A stretch of DNA of 64,000 nt from assembly GCF_006440775.1 (NCBI RefSeq), contig NZ_VFTZ01000014.1:62001-126000 (forward strand). The letters are read 5' to 3'. This document shows, piece after piece, positions 45,993 to 54,956 of this stretch. The number at the start of each line of letters is the position of its first letter. Positions within the stretch are counted from its first letter, which is position 1. Source of the stretch: Mesorhizobium sp. B2-7-2. Lineage in GTDB: Bacteria > Pseudomonadota > Alphaproteobacteria > Rhizobiales > Rhizobiaceae. The notes below the pieces were generated by a model. The model did not search any database, had not been told where the DNA came from, and was given only the letters and a program-made list of their open reading frames with translations. A program made the translations under genes and the position numbers.

Positions 45993-46838
45993 TCAACCCA
46001 TTCTGAGCGCCGCGACGCCGGCAACGATGCCGAGCGCCGCGGCCGCGCGCCAGACGGTCATCTTCTCGCCCAGCGCCAGCACCGAGATCAGCATGGCGAA
46101 CAGGATCGAGGTCTCGCGCAGCGACGCGACCGAGGCGATCGGCGCCTTGGTCATTGCCCACATCACGATCCAATAGGCCGCGCCGCTGAGCACCCCGGTG
46201 AACAGCCCGGCCTTCCAGTCGCGCGCCAGCACAGGCAGCGACCGCGGCCCGCGAAAGAAGATGCACAGCAAGAGCGCCCACGTCGCATCGCAGACGAACA
46301 GCCAGGCCGCATAGCTTTGCGCGGTTGCCGCCAGCCGCGCGCCGCTGCCGTCGGAGAGTGTGTAGCTGGCGATGAAGATCGATGTGCCGAGCGCGAAGCC
46401 GACCGCGCGCAGATTGAGCTTCTCCAGATGCGCCCCGCCCCGAAACGACATGACCAGCGTGCCCGCCGACAGAAGCACGATGCCGAGGATGGCGAACGGC
46501 GCCGGGACCTCGCCGATCAGGACGATGCCGCCGAGCGCCGAGAGCAATGGTGCGGTGCCGCGCGCCAGCGGATAGGTCTGGGCGAAATCGCCGGCCTTGT
46601 AGGCGCCGATCAAGAAAGTGCGGTAGCCCATGTGGAAGATCACCGAGACGAAGATGTAGGGCCAAACTTCGGCCTTTGGCACCTCGACGAAGGGAAGCGC
46701 GACCAGCGCCGCAAAGCCCATGCCGAGCGTCATCAGTGTGATCGACAGGAAGCGGTCGAGATGCACCTTGACCAACGCGTTCCAGATCGCATGCATGGCC
46801 GCCGCCGAAAGCACCGCCAGGACGACGAACAGCGTCAT
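45993..46838 (-). CDS. DMT family (EamA-type) transporter
   Basis: A 281-residue protein with about ten hydrophobic helices in two EamA halves (LSAAAMHAIWNALVKVHLDR at the start; VLSGAAYWIVMWAMTKAPIA in the second half). Such proteins export metabolites or amino acids. It lies 7 bp downstream of the phosphatase-like gene on the same strand, so the two are probably one operon; the functional link is unclear. Confidence 0.87.
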   Translation of the reverse strand: MTLFVVLAVLSAAAMHAIWNALVKVHLDRFLSITLMTLGMGFAALVALPFVEVPKAEVWPYIFVSVIFHMGYRTFLIGAYKAGDFAQTYPLARGTAPLLSALGGIVLIGEVPAPFAILGIVLLSAGTLVMSFRGGAHLEKLNLRAVGFALGTSIFIASYTLSDGSGARLAATAQSYAAWLFVCDATWALLLCIFFRGPRSLPVLARDWKAGLFTGVLSGAAYWIVMWAMTKAPIASVASLRETSILFAMLISVLALGEKMTVWRAAAALGIVAGVAALRMG

Positions 46839-46845
46839 GCCTGTT

Positions 46846-47763
46846 TCACCTGCCCGCCAGGCCTGAGGCGATGCCCGGCATTTCCAGATCGATATCGATC
46901 CTGAGCGGGAAATGGTCGGACGCCACCTCGCCGATATCGGCGCTCACAGAACGCACCCGCCCGGCCAGCATGCCGCCGACGAAGCAATGATCGAGCCGTC
47001 CTTTCGCCAGCTTGCCGTCGATGATCTTTTCGTGCGTATGGAAGTCCGGCCTCGGCTCGCTGGCGACGGCTGCGGCATCGACGAAGCCGTCGATATAGGC
47101 AGCGCCGCGATGGTAGGGCGTATTGCCGACGATGCGCCGGTATTCGGCGCTGCCCGGCTCCATGTTGAAGTCGCCCAGCCAGATCGCCGCCAACGGATTC
47201 TCCGGTTCCGGCTGGCCGTTCGACCAATTGCGCTGCGGCTCGTCGTCGACGCCGCTCCAGGGGCCGCCGTCGGACGGCGCGCGGCGATGCTCGGCAAGCA
47301 GATAGTCTATCTGCTCCAGCCGCTCCTCGGCCGCGATGTGAGCGAGATGCAGCGAGAAAAAACGCACTGGCCCCGCCGGCGTGCGGATCATGCATTCCAG
47401 CGCCGCGTTGCGGGTGTTGAGCGGTCTCAGCGTGCGCCGCAGCGGCAAAGTGTGCAGGCGCGACCAGACGATCGGCAGCTTCGACAGCACCATCGTGCCG
47501 AACTGCCGTCGGCGGTTGACGACGCGGCCATCCCGCTTCTCGCTGGCATCCATGTCGAAGGCCGGGCCGTAGGCCCAGTAATAGCCGGGCAGCAAGCTGG
47601 ACAGGATCTCGGGCTGGTCGTCCTCGTTGCTGCGCTGCCAATGCCGCTCAACTTCTTGCAGCGCGACGATATCGGCGCCGTCCACCAGCCTGGCGCAGCG
47701 GCTGAGATCGTAGCGCCCGTCGCTGCCGTAGCCATACTGGATATTGTAGCTGATCAGCTTCAT
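46846..47763 (-). CDS. Endonuclease/exonuclease/phosphatase family protein
   Basis: A 305-residue EEP-fold hydrolase. The metal-binding Glu is in VALQEVERHW, the catalytic cluster is IWLGDFNMEPGS, and the C-terminal SDHFPLRIDI holds the Asp-His pair. No signal peptide is evident. Substrates in this family range from nucleic acids to phosphoesters and lipids, so a precise reaction is not assigned. Confidence 0.88.
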   Translation of the reverse strand: MKLISYNIQYGYGSDGRYDLSRCARLVDGADIVALQEVERHWQRSNEDDQPEILSSLLPGYYWAYGPAFDMDASEKRDGRVVNRRRQFGTMVLSKLPIVWSRLHTLPLRRTLRPLNTRNAALECMIRTPAGPVRFFSLHLAHIAAEERLEQIDYLLAEHRRAPSDGGPWSGVDDEPQRNWSNGQPEPENPLAAIWLGDFNMEPGSAEYRRIVGNTPYHRGAAYIDGFVDAAAVASEPRPDFHTHEKIIDGKLAKGRLDHCFVGGMLAGRVRSVSADIGEVASDHFPLRIDIDLEMPGIASGLAGR

Positions 47764-47871
47764 TGATTAACCGGCTCACTTCTAGTGATCGCAGTAGCGC
47801 CCCGCCCCTTGCGTTGCAATGGACCGGCGGGGCAAGCGGAATAGTCCAGTGGAAATCGGCGAACCGGCGCT

Positions 47872-49425
47872 CTAATACGTCGTCAGCGGCTGGAAGCTTC
47901 CGGCGGGCGACGCCGCAAGTTCCGACCAGTCGATCTCCTCCTCCAGCCGGTGATAGGCCTCGTCGCCGATCGTGCCGTTGCTGCGCAGTTCCTCCAGCGT
48001 GTCACGCTGCCGCTTGATGGCATAGAGGCGCAACCGGTCGTATTCCGTCGCGGCCTGCGCGTCGTCGGGATTTTCGGCGATCCGCCGCTGCGCCTCGTAC
48101 TGCTCGCGCACGACGGCGGCAGCCGACGAGGTCTTGCGGCTCAGCACATCGAGCGCGGCCTGCATGATGGCGACGCGCGCCTCGGCCACCTCGCGATCGA
48201 TCGTCGTATCGCGCGGGAAATTGAGCCAGCGCAGCAGGACCTTCAGGCTCATGCCTTGCAGCACCAGCGTGCCGAGCACGACCGCGAAAGCGGCGAGCAC
48301 GATCGGGTCACGCCCGGGAAAGCCGGCCGGCAAGGCAATGGCGGCGACCAGCGTCACCAGCCCGCGCATGCCGCACCAGCCGACAAGCACGGCACCGGCA
48401 AATGTCGGCGCATCCTGCTTTTCTTCCTCGCTGTCGTTGCGGGCAAACCATCGGATGATCGCGACATATCCCGCCACCCAGACGAGGCGCGCCACGACGA
48501 CGACGGCAAGAACCGTCGCGGCGAAGACGAATGCCTCGCCTTGCCCATCGCCGGCAAGCCGGCCGATAATCGACCGTGCCTGCAGGCCCATCAGCACGAA
48601 CGCCAGCACGTTGAGCACGAACACCGCCGATTCCCAGACCGAATAGGCGCTGACGCGGCGTCTTGCCGACATGCGGCGCGGCGTGGTGCGCGCGATGGTG
48701 ATGGCATAGACGACGATGGTGATGATGGCGGAGAGGCCGAGCTTGTCGGCAATGATCCAGACGGCGAAGGTTCCGGCGAACTGCACCACGGTGCTGCTTG
48801 CCGCGTCCTCGATGCGTGTCAGCGTGAGCCGCGACGCTCGGCCGAACAGATAGCCGGCGATAACACTGCCGACCGTCGCAAGCAGGATGACGGGCACTGC
48901 GTCTTTGAGCATGAGCGTGCCGATGGCGGCTGAAACCGATATCCGGTAGATCAGCAGCGCCGTGGCGTCGTTGAGCAGGCTCTCGCCCTGCAGGATCGCA
49001 GTCAGACGGTGCGGCACCTTGAACTGATTGAGCACCGCGCTTGCGGCGACCGCGTCCGGCGGCGCGACGATGGCGCCGAGCGCGATCGCCGCCGCGATCG
49101 GCAGGCCGGCCATCTGCCAGCCGACAAAGGCAACGACCAACGCGGTGAAGACGACCGCGCCAAGCGCCAGCAGGGCAAGCGACAGCCGGTAGCGCTTCAG
49201 GTCGCGCAGCGAGGTGTCATAGGCGGCATCGAGCAGCACCGGCGCGATGAACAGCGCCAGCGCCAGTTCCGGATCGATCTCGATCGTCGGCGCGCCCGGT
49301 ACGAAGGCAAGCCCAACTCCGGCAAGCGCCAGCAGCGATGGGTAAGGTACCTCCAGCCATCGCGATACCGCCGTCAGCGCGACGGCGATGAGAAGCAGGA
49401 TCAGGGTAAGTTCGAACAGCGCCAT
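47872..49425 (-). CDS. Na+/H+ antiporter (CPA1 family)
   Basis: A 517-residue protein: about 12 membrane helices followed by a ~130-residue cytoplasmic tail. The ion-site region IALGAIVAPPDAVAASAVL carries the PPDA pattern of NhaP/NhaE-like CPA1 exchangers. LQGESLLNDATALLIYR is another family block (ND pair). It moves Na+ or K+ out in exchange for protons and supports pH and salt tolerance. It is monocistronic, between the phosphatase gene and the ABC transporter. Confidence 0.92.
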   Translation of the reverse strand: MALFELTLILLLIAVALTAVSRWLEVPYPSLLALAGVGLAFVPGAPTIEIDPELALALFIAPVLLDAAYDTSLRDLKRYRLSLALLALGAVVFTALVVAFVGWQMAGLPIAAAIALGAIVAPPDAVAASAVLNQFKVPHRLTAILQGESLLNDATALLIYRISVSAAIGTLMLKDAVPVILLATVGSVIAGYLFGRASRLTLTRIEDAASSTVVQFAGTFAVWIIADKLGLSAIITIVVYAITIARTTPRRMSARRRVSAYSVWESAVFVLNVLAFVLMGLQARSIIGRLAGDGQGEAFVFAATVLAVVVVARLVWVAGYVAIIRWFARNDSEEEKQDAPTFAGAVLVGWCGMRGLVTLVAAIALPAGFPGRDPIVLAAFAVVLGTLVLQGMSLKVLLRWLNFPRDTTIDREVAEARVAIMQAALDVLSRKTSSAAAVVREQYEAQRRIAENPDDAQAATEYDRLRLYAIKRQRDTLEELRSNGTIGDEAYHRLEEEIDWSELAASPAGSFQPLTTY

Positions 49426-49470
49426 GGCTTATCGTAGCGATGGAACCAGGCGTTTGGCACTGCAAAAGTG

Positions 49471-49558
49471 ATGGTGAATGGTGAATGGGTATCATCAGAA
49501 GATCTCGAGCACGTAAAGTGCTGATCGCCGTTCACCATTTACTATTCACCATTCACTC
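49471..49558. repeat. Short direct and inverted repeats between antiporter and ABC genes
   Basis: GGTGAATGGTGAATGG (from 49473) is matched by inverted copies in TTCACCATTTACTATTCACC and ATTCAC (49530-49556). They could form a hairpin between the divergent antiporter promoter and the end of the ABC ATPase gene. Confidence 0.5.
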
Positions 49559-49563
49559 TTTCC

Positions 49564-50628
49564 CTAATGCAAAACCAGCATATCGCCGGACGAGAACGAA
49601 ATGTCCGCCTTGTCGCCTACGACGGGCGGCGGCGTCGTGGAATTGTTGAAGGTATCGAGCGATACTGTGTTGCCGCCGATGCCGACGCGCACGCGTATGA
49701 CTGAGCCAAGGAAATGCACTTCGGCGATCTCGCCCGAAAGGCTGGTGTCATGGCCGGGCTGGCGCCCCAGCGAGATGGCTTCAGGCCGCAGCGCCAGCGA
49801 CAGCGTGTCGCCTGACTTCGAACCGTTGAGCTTGCCTTTCAGCGAGACTTCCTGCGAGTTGACTTGCACCTTGCCGGACGCGGCGTCGGTGACCTTGCCC
49901 TCCAGCACGTTGAGCGTGCCGACGAAATTGGCGACGAATTTGGTCGCCGGCCGATTGTAGATCTCGAACGGCGTGCCGACCTGCTCGGCCTTGCCGCCAT
50001 ACATCACCGCGATGCGGTCGGAAATCGACAGCGCCTCTTCCTGGTCATGCGTGACGAAGATGGTGGTGATGCCGAGCTTCTTCTGGATCGAGCGGATTTC
50101 CTCGCGCAGCGACACGCGCACCTTGGCGTCGAGCGCCGACAGCGGCTCGTCGAGCAAGAGCAGCTTCGGCTTCGGCGCAATCGCCCGCGCCAGCGCGATG
50201 CGCTGCTGCTGACCGCCGGAAAGCTGGTAGGGATAGCGATCGGCCATCTGCGGCAGCTTGATGATGTCGAGCATCTCGGCGACCCGCCTGTCGGCATCGG
50301 CCTTCGGCATGCCACCGACCTTCAGCCCGAAGGCGATGTTCTGCGCCACCGTCAGGTTCGGGAACAGCGCGTAGGCCTGGAACACCATGCCGACATTGCG
50401 CTGGTTGGGCTTCAGCCTGGTGATGTCCTTGCCGCCGACGACGATCTTGCCGGCCGAGGGCTCCTCGAAACCGGCGACCATACGCAACACCGTGGTTTTG
50501 CCGCAGCCGGACGGCCCCAGGAAGGAGACGAATTCGCCCGGCTCGACGTCGAGATTGAAATCCTCCACCACGGTGGTGGCACCGAAGGATTTTCGAACGT
50601 GCTGGATGGAGAGGAATGGGTCGGCCAT
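49564..50628 (-). CDS. ABC transporter ATP-binding protein (spermidine/putrescine-iron type)
   Basis: A 354-residue ATPase. Walker A is GPSGCGKTT, the Q-loop is VFQAYALFPNLTV, the signature is LSGGQQQR, Walker B is LLLLDEPLSALD and the His switch is VTHDQEEAL. The TOBE domain at the C-terminus is that of the PotA/FbpC/PhnT group. It is the last gene of a four-gene transporter operon with both permeases and the binding protein upstream. Confidence 0.93.
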   Translation of the reverse strand: MADPFLSIQHVRKSFGATTVVEDFNLDVEPGEFVSFLGPSGCGKTTVLRMVAGFEEPSAGKIVVGGKDITRLKPNQRNVGMVFQAYALFPNLTVAQNIAFGLKVGGMPKADADRRVAEMLDIIKLPQMADRYPYQLSGGQQQRIALARAIAPKPKLLLLDEPLSALDAKVRVSLREEIRSIQKKLGITTIFVTHDQEEALSISDRIAVMYGGKAEQVGTPFEIYNRPATKFVANFVGTLNVLEGKVTDAASGKVQVNSQEVSLKGKLNGSKSGDTLSLALRPEAISLGRQPGHDTSLSGEIAEVHFLGSVIRVRVGIGGNTVSLDTFNNSTTPPPVVGDKADISFSSGDMLVLH

Positions 50629-50644
50629 GGCGTGGTTCTCTCGA

Positions 50645-51436
50645 TCAATTTGGGCGGTTCGCCGACTTCGGCGCGAAGCGGGACAGGATCTGGATCAGCG
50701 ACATGCAGCCCCAGGTGATGGCGAAGGCGATGATCGCAAGTGCAGCCGGCTCATAGGCACGATTGGCGCCGATATTCTGCAGGTAAGGGCCGAATGCCGG
50801 CCGATTGAGCAGGCTTGCCATGGTGAATTCGCCGATGACGATGGCGAAGGTGAGGAAGGCACCCGACAGCACCGCGATCAGCACGTTGGGCAGGATGACG
50901 CGGGTGATGATCGTGCCCCATCCGGCGCCAAGGATTTGGGCTGCTTCCGTCAGCGTCCTGACATCGATGGTCCGAAGACCGGTGTCGACGGCGCGGTACA
51001 TGTAGGGTAGCGCCAGCGTCGCATAGCCGATCACCAGCAACGCGCTTGCGCCGAGATCGCTGGCCAGGAACGGCAGCGGCGAATTCGAGCCGTACATACG
51101 GATATAGCCGAAGACGATGACGATCGCCGGAATGACCAGCGGCAGTAGCGTGATGAACTCGACGACCGGCCTGATTTGAGGCAATCGGAGACGGATCCAG
51201 TAGGCGGCCGGCACCACGATCAGCACGCCGAGGATGATGGTGAAGATCGCGGCGACCACCGAATACAGGAACGTCGCTTGGAAGCGCGGATCGCCGAGCA
51301 CGACTTGATAGGCGTCGAAGGAATGGACGCCGCGCCGCATGCGCAGCGAAAACTCGAACGTCGCCAGCAGCGGAATGAAGAAATAGGCCGTGCCTATACC
51401 GAAGACGACCCAGGCCCAGAATTTGCCCGACTTCAT
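50645..51436 (-). CDS. ABC transporter permease (PotC-like)
   Basis: A 263-residue protein with six helices. The EAA loop is TLTEAAQILGAGWGTIITRV followed by ILPN. ATG 51436 (MKSGKFWAWVVFG) overlaps the other permease by 4 bp; the longer open frame upstream is a shadow of that gene. It pairs with the permease at 51433 to form the channel. Confidence 0.92.
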   Translation of the reverse strand: MKSGKFWAWVVFGIGTAYFFIPLLATFEFSLRMRRGVHSFDAYQVVLGDPRFQATFLYSVVAAIFTIILGVLIVVPAAYWIRLRLPQIRPVVEFITLLPLVIPAIVIVFGYIRMYGSNSPLPFLASDLGASALLVIGYATLALPYMYRAVDTGLRTIDVRTLTEAAQILGAGWGTIITRVILPNVLIAVLSGAFLTFAIVIGEFTMASLLNRPAFGPYLQNIGANRAYEPAALAIIAFAITWGCMSLIQILSRFAPKSANRPN

Positions 51437-52350
51437 TTCAGCCACCTCTCGGAACGGGTCCGGAACCAGATGTAGAAGACATTCGCCAGTCCGGTGATGA
51501 CGATCATGCCGAAGGCGATCGCGTAGCCGAGTTGCGGGTTGTGCAGCACGTCGCCGTTGATCTGCGAATAGAGCTTGATGGGGACGATGTTGAGCTGCGG
51601 ACCGGCGAACGCATAGGCCGTCGCGATCGCGCCGAAGGCATTGGCGAACAGAAGGATGACGGTGCCGAGGAAGCTCGGAAACAACACCGGTATCACCACC
51701 ATGCGCCAGTACTGCCACTGGGTGGCGCCAAGCGTCGCGGCAGCCTCGTTCCATTCCTTCTTCAAGCCGTCGATCGCCGGCACGATGATCACCACCATCA
51801 GCGGGATCTGAAAGAAGAGATAGACCACGATCAGCCCCCACGTGGTCAGGAAATTGAATCCCAGCGCATAGATGTTGAGGTTGAATATGTCGCGCAGCAG
51901 CACCGTCACGATGCCGACGCGGCCGAGCGTTGCGATGAACGCGAAGGCAAGCGGCAAGCCGGCAAAATTCGAGGCGACGCCCGAGAAGGTCAGCGTCGCG
52001 GAGCGAACCCAGCTGGGCAGGCCGCCGCGCACGATGGCCACGGCAATCGCCAGTCCGGCGAAGGCGCCGACGATGGCCGACCAGAAGCTGATCTTGATCG
52101 AAACCCAATAGGAATTGGCGATCGAAGGATCGCTGACCAACTGCAGGACGTTGTCGAGCGTGAACCCGCCTTCCCCGGTCTGAAACGCGCCGATGACGAG
52201 ATACAGCGTCGGCATGATCAGGAACATCAGGGCGAAGACGAAGAACGGCGCCACGCCGATCCATTGCGTCGGCAGGCGGAAAGCAGTCGCTTCGGTCGGC
52301 GGCGCGGGCTTGGTGGCAATAGACTGATTTGAAAGCGATAGATCGGTCAT
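51433..52350 (-). CDS. ABC transporter permease (PotB-like)
   Basis: A 305-residue protein with six helices. The EAA loop is KEWNEAAATLGATQWQYWRM. ATG 52350 (MTDLSLSNQSIATK) is chosen because the residues upstream come from the hairpin region. It follows the substrate-binding gene after a 60-bp gap with a strong stem-loop. Confidence 0.9.
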   Translation of the reverse strand: MTDLSLSNQSIATKPAPPTEATAFRLPTQWIGVAPFFVFALMFLIMPTLYLVIGAFQTGEGGFTLDNVLQLVSDPSIANSYWVSIKISFWSAIVGAFAGLAIAVAIVRGGLPSWVRSATLTFSGVASNFAGLPLAFAFIATLGRVGIVTVLLRDIFNLNIYALGFNFLTTWGLIVVYLFFQIPLMVVIIVPAIDGLKKEWNEAAATLGATQWQYWRMVVIPVLFPSFLGTVILLFANAFGAIATAYAFAGPQLNIVPIKLYSQINGDVLHNPQLGYAIAFGMIVITGLANVFYIWFRTRSERWLK

Positions 52351-52376
52351 GCCCGGGCACCGTCTTCGAGGGAAAC

Positions 52377-52400
52377 CCGGGCGGCCAGGCGGCCGCCCGG
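52377..52400 (-). terminator. Intercistronic hairpin after the polyamine-type binding protein gene
   Basis: CCGGGCGGCC (52377-52386) and GGCCGCCCGG (52391-52400) form a perfect 10-bp stem with a 4-base loop. No T-run follows on the minus strand. As in the other ABC operon it sits between the binding protein and first permease genes, and probably sets their ratio. Confidence 0.7.
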
Positions 52401-52413
52401 TGCATTTCAAGTC

Positions 52414-53520
52414 CTACTTGACGTTGGCGCCGACAGTGGCGTCCCAGTTCTTGCTGATGGCTTCCTTGGCCTTGCCCTGCTCGTCGAGCGTCGGGAAAGC
52501 CGCCGAGGCATAGGACTCAGCCGGCGGCAGCTTGGCCAGCACGTCCGCCGGGATCTTGCCGTTCTTGGCGAGATCGTTGAAACGGATCGGGTGGCAATAG
52601 CCCTTCAGCCAGCCGACCTGGCCTTCGTCGGAATAGAGGTACTCCATCCACAGCTTCGCGGCATTCGGATGCGGCGCGAAGGCGCTGATCGCCTGCACAT
52701 AGACGCCGGCGACGACGCCGGTCTTAGGCACGATCACGTCGACGGGCGGGTTGCCCTTCAGCGTGTCGCGGCCGGCGAGCGCGTTGTAGTCCCAGTTGAT
52801 CAGGATCGGCGTCTGGCCCTGGGCCAGCGTCGCCGGCTTGCCGACGACCGGAACGAAGTTGCCGGCGGCGTTGAGCTTCTTGAAGAACTCGAGGCCGGCT
52901 TTCCCGGCAGCTTCGCCAGCGGCGGCACCCGACGACAGGCCGGAGGCATAGACCGCCTGGATGGCCTGGTTCGACGCGCGCGGATCACCGGCGAGCGCGA
53001 CCGAATTGGCGAATTCCGGCTTCTGCAGGTCGGCCCAGTCGGTCGGCGATTCCTTAACCAGGTCCTTGTTCACCATGAACGACAGCACGCCGTAATAATC
53101 GCCATACCAGGCACCATCGGCATCCTTGGCGCTGTCCGGGATCGAGTCCCAGGTCGACACCTTGTAAGGCATCAGCAGGCCGTCGGCCTTGGCGGTCGGG
53201 CCGAAGGACAGGCCGACGTCGATGACGTCGGGCGCCTGCGGGCCCTTGTTGTCCTTATTGGCCTTGATCGCCTCGACCTCGTCGCCCGAGCCGGCGTCGG
53301 GATTGAGCTCGTTGATGGTGATCCCCGGATACTTAGCCTTGAAACCGTCGATCACTGCCCCGTAGCCACACCAGTCATGCGGAAGCGCGATGGTGGTGAG
53401 CTGGCCTTCAGCCTTCGCGGCCTTGACGAGATCGTCCAGCGAATCCGCGGACGAAATCACCGTCGACGCAAAGAGCGCCGCGGCCGAGAGGGAAAGCACT
53501 TTCCCCGTGAACTTGAACAT
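52414..53520 (-). CDS. ABC transporter substrate-binding protein (cluster D, spermidine/putrescine or related)
   Basis: A 368-residue exported binding protein. The signal peptide MFKFTGKVLSLSAAALFAST ends near SSAD. The mature part has LPHDWCGYGAVIDGFKAKYP and INWDYNALAGRDTLKGN, as in spermidine/putrescine, iron(III) or phosphonate-type binders. The neighbouring alcohol and aldehyde dehydrogenases, glutamine-synthetase-like ligase and APC permease favour an amine, amino alcohol or amino acid ligand (inference). Confidence 0.85.
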   Translation of the reverse strand: MFKFTGKVLSLSAAALFASTVISSADSLDDLVKAAKAEGQLTTIALPHDWCGYGAVIDGFKAKYPGITINELNPDAGSGDEVEAIKANKDNKGPQAPDVIDVGLSFGPTAKADGLLMPYKVSTWDSIPDSAKDADGAWYGDYYGVLSFMVNKDLVKESPTDWADLQKPEFANSVALAGDPRASNQAIQAVYASGLSSGAAAGEAAGKAGLEFFKKLNAAGNFVPVVGKPATLAQGQTPILINWDYNALAGRDTLKGNPPVDVIVPKTGVVAGVYVQAISAFAPHPNAAKLWMEYLYSDEGQVGWLKGYCHPIRFNDLAKNGKIPADVLAKLPPAESYASAAFPTLDEQGKAKEAISKNWDATVGANVK

Positions 53521-53758
53521 GTGTTCTCTCCGTTGAACTGGCGCGTTTAAGCGCCTGCGATGCGGGTATCGTTTTCGTGTGACAGCCGGATGAAGGCTTT
53601 TTGAAACCCGATCCCCGCGGCGAAAAAAGTTAACTCTTTTTAACGGACTGTAGCAATTAGCCCGCGCTTAATTTTCCGGCTAATGGTTATTCACCTTGCC
53701 CTTTGCCTTCTCCCTTCCCCTTTGGAACGCCTCTTCAGTCAACTCTTCGGCATTGAAA
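53521..53758. other. Gap between ABC binding protein and alcohol dehydrogenase genes
   Basis: 238 bp without a gene. It should hold the promoter of the ABC operon (minus strand). TTAACTCTTTTTAACGG (53630-53646) is an AT-rich patch; no definite promoter motif was recognised. Confidence 0.4.
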
Positions 53759-53781
53759 GCCGGCTCTCAGACGGAGCCGGC
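53759..53781 (-). terminator. Hairpin at the end of the alcohol dehydrogenase gene
   Basis: GCCGGCTC (53759-53766) pairs with GAGCCGGC (53774-53781), and the stem spans the stop codon. On the minus strand it is followed by TTTCAATG, a weak T-run. Confidence 0.5.
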
Positions 53782-54939
53782 GATCGCATTGTCGAGCAGC
53801 GTCAGCGCCGCCTTCTTGGTGAGCTTGACCGGGTTGCCGCCGGCGGTCGGGTCGACTACCGCCATGTCGGCGATCAGCGTCTTGCGCTTCTTGTCCATGT
53901 CGAGGCCCTTGATCAGGCCGGGCAGCGCATGCGGCACCTTGAGCTCCTTGCGCAGCTTGACGATCGCCTTGGCGAAGCCGTCGAAGCCGCCCTTGATGCC
54001 GCAATAGGCGGCGAGCCTGGCGATACGCTCGTCGATCGCCTCGCGGTTGAAGGCCAGCACATAAGGCATGAACACGGCATTGGTCATGCCGTGATGGGTG
54101 TCGTAGAGCGCGCCGATCGGATGCGACAGCGAATGGATTGCGCCCAGCCCTTTCTGGAAGGCGGCGGCGCCCATGGCGGCGGCGCTCATCATATGGGCGC
54201 GGGCAACCAGATCCTTGCCGTTGGCGAAAGCCTTGGGCAGGTTCTCGAACACCAGCCTTATACCTTCCACCGCGATGCCGTCGGCCATCGGATGGTAGCC
54301 CGGCGCGCAATAGGCCTCTAGGCAATGCGCGAGCGCATCCATGCCGGTGCCGGCGGTGATGAAGGCCGGCATGCCGACCGACAGCTCCGGATCGGCAATG
54401 ACGATCGCCGGCAGAAGCTTCGGATGGAAGATGACCTTCTTGGTGTGGGTCTCCTCATTGGTGATGACGCCGGCGCGGCCGACCTCGGAGCCGGTTCCCG
54501 CCGTGGTCGGCACCGCTATGATCGGCGCGATCGCGTCCGAGTTGGCCCTGGTCCACCAGTCGCCGACATCCTCGAAATCCCATACCGGGCGCGTTTGCCC
54601 GGCCTGGAAGGCGATCAGCTTGCCGAGGTCGAGCGCCGAGCCGCCGCCGAAGGCGATGACGCCGTCATGCTTGCCCTTCTTGAACACCGCGATGCCGGCG
54701 GTGAGATTGGACTCGACCGGGTTCGGCTTTACCTCCGAAAACACGCCGTAGGGGACCTTGGCCTCGTCGAGGATTTTCAGCGTCGATGCGACGACCGGAA
54801 GTTTTGCCAGGCCCGGGTCGGTGACGAAGAGCGGGCGCTTGATGCCCGTGGCAGCCAGCACGTCCGGCAGTTCCTTGATACGCCCGGCGCCGAAACGGAC
54901 GGTGGTGGGGTAGTTCCATTTGGAGATCAGCTTGGACAT
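53767..54939 (-). CDS. Iron-containing alcohol dehydrogenase
   Basis: A 390-residue group III alcohol dehydrogenase. The NAD(P) site is VIAFGGGSALDLGKLIAF. The metal-binding residues are in TAGTGMDALAHCLEAY and GAIHSLSHPIGALYDTHHG. PTTAGTGSEVGR is the family block. It lies 17 bp after the aldehyde dehydrogenase gene, so alcohol and aldehyde oxidation are coupled in one operon. Ethanolamine-, amino-alcohol- or lactaldehyde-type substrates are all possible. Confidence 0.9.
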   Translation of the reverse strand: MSKLISKWNYPTTVRFGAGRIKELPDVLAATGIKRPLFVTDPGLAKLPVVASTLKILDEAKVPYGVFSEVKPNPVESNLTAGIAVFKKGKHDGVIAFGGGSALDLGKLIAFQAGQTRPVWDFEDVGDWWTRANSDAIAPIIAVPTTAGTGSEVGRAGVITNEETHTKKVIFHPKLLPAIVIADPELSVGMPAFITAGTGMDALAHCLEAYCAPGYHPMADGIAVEGIRLVFENLPKAFANGKDLVARAHMMSAAAMGAAAFQKGLGAIHSLSHPIGALYDTHHGMTNAVFMPYVLAFNREAIDERIARLAAYCGIKGGFDGFAKAIVKLRKELKVPHALPGLIKGLDMDKKRKTLIADMAVVDPTAGGNPVKLTKKAALTLLDNAIAGSV

Positions 54940-54956
54940 GTCTTGTCTTTCAAAAG

